Origin: a virus
DNA length: 45,706 bases
Virus record (IMG/VR): IMGVR_UViG_3300025154_000162
Coordinates: 1 to 45,706 of that record
Reading direction: 5' to 3' (one strand)
The notes under the pieces are model-generated. The model saw nothing but the letters and a program-made list of their open reading frames with translations, was not told where the DNA came from and did no database searches. A program made the translations under genes and the position numbers. The stretch's first letter is position 1; each line of letters starts with the position of its first letter. This document shows, one piece after another, positions 40,875 to 45,706 of this stretch.

Positions 40875-41462
40875 TCACTTTCTAAAAACCCAAAGATATG
40901 AATGATTTTTTCGAGCATGTTTTTGATATTTATGGCGCATCATTGGAATGCCAATTCTAGTAAGAATAAATAAATCATCTGCTGTAAATCCTAGTTCTAT
41001 TGCTTGATTATAAATGACGATATGATCAAAACAGTTTTTACCACTTTCAACCTGATCTTGACATTTTACCATGAGAATACCTTTTTTGGCAAGTACTCTA
41101 TATGCTTCTTTTATACCGTCAAAGTAGAGTTGATAAACATAGTCTGCACCCCAACCACCTTTTTTATTATTTAGATATGTCTTATCGTATTCTTCTTTTA
41201 TTGGTGTGGGAGAGCCGTGCATGTATGGAGGATCAAGAATTAAGGCATTAATGGAATTATTTTTATATGGTAGATTTCTAAAGTCTATCCCTGTTTTTAT
41301 ATCACTTGGAAAAAATTTATAAATGCTAGTATCGACTTTCTTCCAAAAGTTGCCCATTCCAAAAGTTACATCTGCTACAGCATCACCCTCTTTGGCATAG
41401 ATATTCATAGCATGAGGAATCAAATCTTCATTTTTTCCAACAATAGACGATAATGAAATCAT
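40875..41462 (-). CDS. DNA methyltransferase (DPPY)
   Basis: 195 residues. The SAM-binding region is VADVTFGMGNFWKKV, followed by FPSDI, the catalytic ALILDPPYMHG (DPPY at 77-80) and a helix-strand GILMVKCQDQ. The end is HARKNHSYLWVFRK. The order SAM motif then DPPY and a small target region fits a beta/gamma-type N6-adenine or N4-cytosine enzyme. It is separate in sequence from the MT-A70 enzyme at 32.4 kb, giving two DNA methyltransferases in the window. Recognition sequence unknown. Confidence 0.82.
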   Translation of the reverse strand: MISLSSIVGKNEDLIPHAMNIYAKEGDAVADVTFGMGNFWKKVDTSIYKFFPSDIKTGIDFRNLPYKNNSINALILDPPYMHGSPTPIKEEYDKTYLNNKKGGWGADYVYQLYFDGIKEAYRVLAKKGILMVKCQDQVESGKNCFDHIVIYNQAIELGFTADDLFILTRIGIPMMRHKYQKHARKNHSYLWVFRK

Positions 41463-41489
41463 ATTTTTATTATATTATAAATTTATAAA

Positions 41490-41864
41490 TTATTCTATTG
41501 GTTCTTCCCAAGATGTAACCACAAATTTTAGTCCTACAAAATTTTCTCGAATGGTAAGTTCGAATCCGCCACATTGGGTAGAAGTAGAAGTATGTTTTGT
41601 ATCTTCATTAGACAAATAATCTTTCAAACAACGAGCAAACAAATCACTACAAAATTCTACCATTTCATATAGCGTAGGAGGATTTTTAGAACCTGCCCAT
41701 TTCCAATTTAAACAATCCATTACATTAGAAACCTTAACAAAATCAAATTCGCCTAACAAGGTAATGAAAAGACTACGATAATGACGTTCTTTTTCTCGCA
41801 TTTGATTTATATGATGATTTGTACAATACGCACAATTACACACACATTCTTCAGGATTACACAT
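41490..41864 (-). CDS. Cys-rich hypothetical protein
   Basis: 124 residues. The N-terminus has five cysteines in 14 residues (2, 7, 9, 11, 14), a possible metal site. A NWKWAGSKNPPTLYEM element in the middle resembles a short motif (W-x-W...PP/PT) in small phage proteins of unknown function. The ribosome site is AAAGGAG. No clear family. Confidence 0.55.
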   Translation of the reverse strand: MCNPEECVCNCAYCTNHHINQMREKERHYRSLFITLLGEFDFVKVSNVMDCLNWKWAGSKNPPTLYEMVEFCSDLFARCLKDYLSNEDTKHTSTSTQCGGFELTIRENFVGLKFVVTSWEEPIE

Positions 41865-41892
41865 TTTTAAAAATCTCCTTTTATTTATTATA

Positions 41893-42105
41893 CTATTCTT
41901 CGTTTTCGTTATTGTCTTCCAAGTTATCAGGAAGATTTAAATATGGCTTTATAACAGATAATATTTTTTCTAAAAATTCAGGGGAATTTTCAGCAACCCA
42001 ATCACATTGATAGATGGTTTCAGGCTCAAAAATTGTATTTTCATTATAAAAATCTAATACAATATTAAATAGCTTTTCTGCGTCAATTAAAAATACAACG
42101 TTCAT
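41893..42105 (-). CDS. Small acidic hypothetical protein
   Basis: 70 residues, acidic, ending DNLEDNNENEE. It has a FLIDAEKLFNIVLDF strand-helix and a YQCDWVAENSPEFLEKIL helix. The ATG overlaps the stop of the previous gene (ATGA). No function is recognised. Confidence 0.5.
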   Translation of the reverse strand: MNVVFLIDAEKLFNIVLDFYNENTIFEPETIYQCDWVAENSPEFLEKILSVIKPYLNLPDNLEDNNENEE

Positions 42106-42431
42106 TTTATACTCTCAATCTTAATTTTTTGCGCTTCAATAATTTCGTCGCAACAATCTGGAATTCCCTTAAAATCATCAGGGTATTCATATCCACAAAA
42201 TTTACACAGTAATACATATTTTTTTTCTGTACTTATCTGATAGGTATCTCTACTTCTATGATCCCGAATGAAACTTTCAAAGCTGTCAATTTCTGAATTT
42301 AGTTGTTTTTCAAGTTCCTTCCAATATTCAGGTGTACCATATTGGTAAAAGTAAACTCGCACGTATGGAAATTCGATTTTGGCTATAACATCAATAATTT
42401 CTCGATTGAATAATTCTTCTTGTTTAGACAT
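42102..42431 (-). CDS. Hypothetical protein with zinc-binding Cys pattern
   Basis: 109 residues. FPYVRVYFYQYGTPEYWKELEKQLNSEI reads as a strand and helix. The end has CKFCGYEYPDDFKGIPDCCDE, a plausible zinc site. It lies 11 bp from the membrane protein gene and overlaps the next gene by four bases. Function unknown. Confidence 0.55.
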   Translation of the reverse strand: MSKQEELFNREIIDVIAKIEFPYVRVYFYQYGTPEYWKELEKQLNSEIDSFESFIRDHRSRDTYQISTEKKYVLLCKFCGYEYPDDFKGIPDCCDEIIEAQKIKIESIK

Positions 42432-42442
42432 TATAATATCTT

Positions 42443-42631
42443 TTAACTCTTATCTTTTAATAAAATATAAATTTGCTTAAGATGATTTGATATATCTGAA
42501 AGAATAGAGTTAGATGTACCCATGTTTTTGAAAACCAAAAATAAAAATAAAAGAACCGTTATTGTTTGTAAATTTATATTTATACTATGTAAATCAGTGG
42601 CTATATTATTAAGAACTTCTATTTCAGTCAT
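42443..42631 (-). CDS. Small single-helix membrane protein
   Basis: 62 residues with one hydrophobic segment near residues 20-38 (NLQTITVLLFLFLVF) between two polar helices (TEIEVLNNIATDLHSIN and SILSDISNHLKQIYILLKD). The ATG lies inside the end of the RNA-repair gene (8-nt overlap, ATGACTGA), so the two are translated together. Its function is unknown. Confidence 0.55.
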   Translation of the reverse strand: MTEIEVLNNIATDLHSININLQTITVLLFLFLVFKNMGTSNSILSDISNHLKQIYILLKDKS

Positions 42632-44831
42632 TTTTATTTTCCTCTTGAGATTCCAAGTACAAATTTCTAAGTTGAATAATAGAATTATTGTTTAGTATTT
42701 CCCGATCTAATTTGGATAAAAACGCAAACGCTTTGATTAATTCTGGTTTTACAATGATGCGAGTATCCACATTTCTGCCTTTAGCCAAACTTTGCGCTAG
42801 ACCACGTAGCATCTTCCAAACTTTATAATATTCCGTCTTGATCTTTATCATAAAACCGTTTTTATCTTCTATTACAAATCCTTCGATTATGCTATCGTTA
42901 TAGCGATAGTTATACTTTCCATCTACAGATGAATAAAAATCATAAAATTGATTATAGTCTTGAAATACATATGCCAATGTTTTTACTGGTAAACCAAATT
43001 TATCGGCAACATTACAAAGTTCATCATAATCATATTTTCGATAGTCGAATTCTCGATATATTACATCTAATAATACTACAGCTTGCAATTCTCCATAATC
43101 AATAATATGTGGATCACGAATTGCGTCTACAACTTCAAAGACCATGCTGGTATTATTGGTTTTTACAAAATCTTTAATCTTTTCTAAATCGACGTAACGT
43201 GACAAGATTTCCCTAAACCATTCTGAAAAATTTGATCTGTTGGAAGATTTTGAACAAATCCACAAATCATCATTTTCTTCATCGTATCCAACAATTCCTA
43301 AATATCCATTATATTTAAGATATACATTAACGGGAAAAGCCAACGTTCTCCTTAGTTCAGCGGTTTTTACTGATTCGTTTTCTCCAATATTAAAGAATTT
43401 ATCATATGCTCTAGCTACGACTTTATTAGTAAATGTGTTAGCAAATAAACCTCTTGCGCGTACGGTTTGCTCATTCCACACTTTATCGTAAAATGCCTTA
43501 TCGGTAAAGTTGAAGGATGAAATATGTTCCGAAAGTTTCTTTTCGTAGATATATCTATTGTTGCGAAACTGAGCAATAATTTGAGAAGGTTCCTCCAAAA
43601 GAGGAATATCATTTGCGTTTTCATCTGTAGATTCGTGAATATAAAAAGTATTGTTTTTTATAAGAACTTCATGAAATCCATTTTCATCTAATTGAAGAAA
43701 ACGCATACTTCCGCCAAATTCAACAACATCACATAGATTAAAACATCTATCATTTATAATAGGAGAACGTTCTGTATTACGATGTGCATGAATTTGGTAT
43801 GAATTACTTGAAGTATTTTTATTCCAAGAATTTTCTACTTCTAAATAATTTTCATATTTACCTACGCCTTTAATGTATTCTTCACTTGCATAATAGGGAC
43901 TAGGATAAGTAGGAATACCGCCATGAGAAATAAAAATATCATTTCCACGATAAGTAAACCACGCTAGTTGGCCCAATCGTCTGCAAATTTCCCGAATGAC
44001 TTTCTTATCGATTGATTCAATTTGAGGTATTGTATATTTTATGAATTCTTTAGAACGAATGGAATCAAACTCTTCATCCCCAAACATTCTTAGCCAAATC
44101 TCGTGATTTCCATCCAATAAAAGTACGTTTTTATTTGTCTTAATTTTATCAAGAAATTCAATAACTTCTTTATTTTGAATACCGCGATCAATATAATCGC
44201 CCGTAAAGATGTAAAATTGTTCTAAGTCATTGATATCATTAGTTTCAAAATACTCTTTTAGTGGGTCAAAACAACCGTGAATATCTCCAACAAAATGAAT
44301 TTTCCTATATTGATCAAAGTTTTTCTTAGGCAGAACAGAAGGAAATAATTCAAAAAATTCACTTGATTTAATTACTGTTGTCCAAGATGAAGCAGGCTGA
44401 TTTAATATTTGTGCGTACATGCGTTCAATTACATCTGTAGGAACGTGTTTATATTCCTCACGATTTTCATTCTGCCAAAGAGTTTGTTCAATAGGAATAT
44501 CGCTAAAATCTACCACATAACAGCGGTAACGATATTTAGCACATAAATCTTTGTAAGATTGATTGATTAGTTGCGCTCTAGAATGAGTAGCATCTACAAT
44601 TGTAAACTCTCCGCGTTCCATGCGACGTTTAACTAAATCCCTAATTAAATCCCAAACTTGCTTATCGTTTTTCTGAGAAATTTCTTGCTTTCCAAAAATA
44701 TTTAAAGCAGGAGATTGAATTAATAATCGAACAGTATCGGCATTGATTGTATATTGTTCTAAATTATTATTTTTAATCCAATGTGATTTTCCACATCCGG
44801 CAGAACCACGTAATAGAATTAGATTTCTCAT
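42624..44831 (-). CDS. Trifunctional RNA repair enzyme: kinase, metallophosphatase, RNA ligase
   Basis: 735 residues, three domains in order. Residues 1-170: P-loop 5'-OH polynucleotide kinase (GSAGCGKS 9-16; DATHSR 80-85). Residues ~176-400: calcineurin-like phosphatase with GDIHGC (182-187), GDYIDRG (211-217), GNHE (241-244) and SHGG (302-305). Residues ~440-735: ATP-dependent ligase with RARGLF (458-463), ARAYDKFFNIGE, nucleotidyl Lys506 (KYNG), Glu566 in MVFEVVD, then IEGFVIED and IKIKTEYY. The set would heal 2',3'-cyclic phosphate/5'-OH ends and seal them, for example after host anticodon-nuclease attack. The phosphatase and ligase types resemble bacterial Pnkp and the T4 Rnl1 group. T4 uses two separate proteins with a different phosphatase fold. 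Confidence 0.88.
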   Translation of the reverse strand: MRNLILLRGSAGCGKSHWIKNNNLEQYTINADTVRLLIQSPALNIFGKQEISQKNDKQVWDLIRDLVKRRMERGEFTIVDATHSRAQLINQSYKDLCAKYRYRCYVVDFSDIPIEQTLWQNENREEYKHVPTDVIERMYAQILNQPASSWTTVIKSSEFFELFPSVLPKKNFDQYRKIHFVGDIHGCFDPLKEYFETNDINDLEQFYIFTGDYIDRGIQNKEVIEFLDKIKTNKNVLLLDGNHEIWLRMFGDEEFDSIRSKEFIKYTIPQIESIDKKVIREICRRLGQLAWFTYRGNDIFISHGGIPTYPSPYYASEEYIKGVGKYENYLEVENSWNKNTSSNSYQIHAHRNTERSPIINDRCFNLCDVVEFGGSMRFLQLDENGFHEVLIKNNTFYIHESTDENANDIPLLEEPSQIIAQFRNNRYIYEKKLSEHISSFNFTDKAFYDKVWNEQTVRARGLFANTFTNKVVARAYDKFFNIGENESVKTAELRRTLAFPVNVYLKYNGYLGIVGYDEENDDLWICSKSSNRSNFSEWFREILSRYVDLEKIKDFVKTNNTSMVFEVVDAIRDPHIIDYGELQAVVLLDVIYREFDYRKYDYDELCNVADKFGLPVKTLAYVFQDYNQFYDFYSSVDGKYNYRYNDSIIEGFVIEDKNGFMIKIKTEYYKVWKMLRGLAQSLAKGRNVDTRIIVKPELIKAFAFLSKLDREILNNNSIIQLRNLYLESQEENKND

Positions 44832-44858
44832 TTTAATTATATCTCCAATTATAAATAT

Positions 44859-45635
44859 TTAATCCAAGTTTGTCGATTGTTTGTTTTGTTTGATACCATA
44901 TTGTTCATATAGATGTTTTTGAGGGGCAAATTCTTTAAAATATTTTTTTTCAGCATTTAAGCGAGCTATAATTGCATCTTCTTTATTTATAAAAACACCT
45001 AAATGAATAGCTATTCCGTCACAAACTATTCTTGCTCTCCATTTATTTCGTCTTTTGACCCAATCGACTCCAATAAATCCAGACATATTATCAAAACTTT
45101 TACTTATATTTTTTCCATTTTCTTTTGTTACAGCGGTTCTTAAGTTAGATTTTCTATTGTCTAATTTGTTTCTATTTATATGGTCTGTTTTTTTATTATT
45201 ACTTGTAGGGTAAATTAATTTATGCATTAATAAACTTGTAGACGATAAATCATTAGAGATAGTTGTATACATATAACCCCAATTATTTATCCACCAACAA
45301 TAATCTTTTATTTTATCATAATTGTCAATATCAAAATAAAAAACATCATTCGAGTTAGATGAATGACCCATCATTGTATTGTCGCCAATTATTTCATATT
45401 TGTTGTGTTTTTTATTATTTCGAGCTACGATCTTAAATTTTTCTATTCTTATGCACCCACAATTTGTACTTCTGCTAGAAGTCAAAGTTCCTCCTTTAAC
45501 AATTCTTCGTGTTTTATTTTCACAAGAGCATTCACATAGCCATAAAATTTCACCTCTTTTACCTTTGTGGTTTATTTTTTCAATAACTTTCCATCTTCCA
45601 AATATCTTTTCAGTTAAATCTATAAATTTTGGCAT
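44859..45635 (-). CDS. HNH homing endonuclease with zinc ribbon and AP2 domain
   Basis: 258 residues. The first 65 form a Cys-rich DNA-binding unit (FGRWKVIEKI, WLCECSC, SSRSTNCGC). Residues ~100-180 are the HNH domain (LLMHKLIYP, TDHINRNKLDNRKSNLR), and ~183-245 an AP2-like domain (GFIGVDWVKRRNKWRARI, LGVFINKEDAIIARLNAE). It is free-standing directly upstream of the RNA-repair gene, 27 bp away. Its start overlaps a stop codon of the frame running in from the window edge. A group I intron is not visible nearby. It belongs to the same HNH-AP2 style found throughout large Firmicutes phages. Confidence 0.88.
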   Translation of the reverse strand: MPKFIDLTEKIFGRWKVIEKINHKGKRGEILWLCECSCENKTRRIVKGGTLTSSRSTNCGCIRIEKFKIVARNNKKHNKYEIIGDNTMMGHSSNSNDVFYFDIDNYDKIKDYCWWINNWGYMYTTISNDLSSTSLLMHKLIYPTSNNKKTDHINRNKLDNRKSNLRTAVTKENGKNISKSFDNMSGFIGVDWVKRRNKWRARIVCDGIAIHLGVFINKEDAIIARLNAEKKYFKEFAPQKHLYEQYGIKQNKQSTNLD

Positions 45636-45706
45636 TATACAATCCTATTATAAAAATCGCATCCAAGTATTTCTTTTATTTCCAACATTTGTCTTAATAC
45701 ATTTAT
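45635..45706 (-). CDS. Partial gene: 3' end at window edge
   Basis: The last 23 codons of an open frame entering from the right edge (ending LGCDFYNRIV) and closing at TAA 45637-45635. The TAA overlaps the HNH gene's ATG as TAATG, a common coupling pattern. Too short for identification, and the rest lies outside the window. Confidence 0.45.
   Translation of the reverse strand: MNVLRQMLEIKEILGCDFYNRIV

Noticed and set aside
1-45706. tRNA genes or CRISPR arrays
   Set aside because: No cloverleaf-like sequences or evenly spaced direct repeats with unique spacers were noticed; a dedicated tRNA scan could not be run.

Overview
The window is part of a large, AT-rich tailed-phage genome (or a prophage of that kind) whose host is most likely a low-GC Gram-positive bacterium (Bacillota). 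The basis is strong AAGGAGG-type ribosome sites, a siphovirus-style tail module (tail tube, tape measure, Dit, Tal-like, BppU-like), a GH25 lysin with an SH3 domain, and long runs of tiny overlapping leftward phage genes. No capsid, terminase or polymerase gene is present, so this is an internal slice. The exact host is not readable from the sequence.

Layout. Positions 1-25.8 kb are transcribed rightward and encode virion and lysis functions: a 1691-residue tail fibre with a LamG-like domain, tail completion candidates, a tail tube protein with a C-terminal Ig-like domain, a possible frameshifted chaperone pair, membrane/holin-like proteins, a RuvC-like resolvase, a tyrosine recombinase, the tape measure gene, Dit, Tal-like, small baseplate proteins, two paralogous tip proteins and the lysin. 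Several terminator-like hairpins lie inside this operon. A 40-nt palindrome at about 25.85 kb is a bidirectional terminator where the two arms converge. Positions 45.7-25.9 kb are transcribed leftward: a one-chain RNA kinase-phosphatase-ligase, a DPPY methyltransferase, about 20 small phage proteins, ThyX, a VWA protein, an MT-A70 methyltransferase, a GuaC/GuaB-like enzyme, a 5'-nucleotidase, a dNMP kinase, a class II ribonucleotide reductase and MazG. These form a deoxynucleotide supply set plus DNA modification and RNA repair.

The most striking property is the load of splicing and homing elements. The tape measure gene is split by a 1584-nt group I intron carrying an EDxHD (Vsr-like) endonuclease with six zinc knuckles. 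The intron boundaries can be placed to the base (14238-15821), and splicing restores one 1710-residue protein. The ribonucleotide reductase carries a 313-residue LAGLIDADG intein directly before its predicted thiyl-radical cysteine. ThyX carries a 310-residue HNH intein inside its signature motif. Free-standing GIY-YIG/NUMOD3/AP2, HNH and HNH/AP2 endonucleases sit at 8.1, 26.3 and 44.9 kb.

Other observations: a seven-copy PEMITGG peptide repeat in the tape measure protein, three exact-period 71-residue repeats in the fibre, two leftward promoters overlapped by inverted repeats, and several genes of 45-54 codons recovered by reading the gaps.
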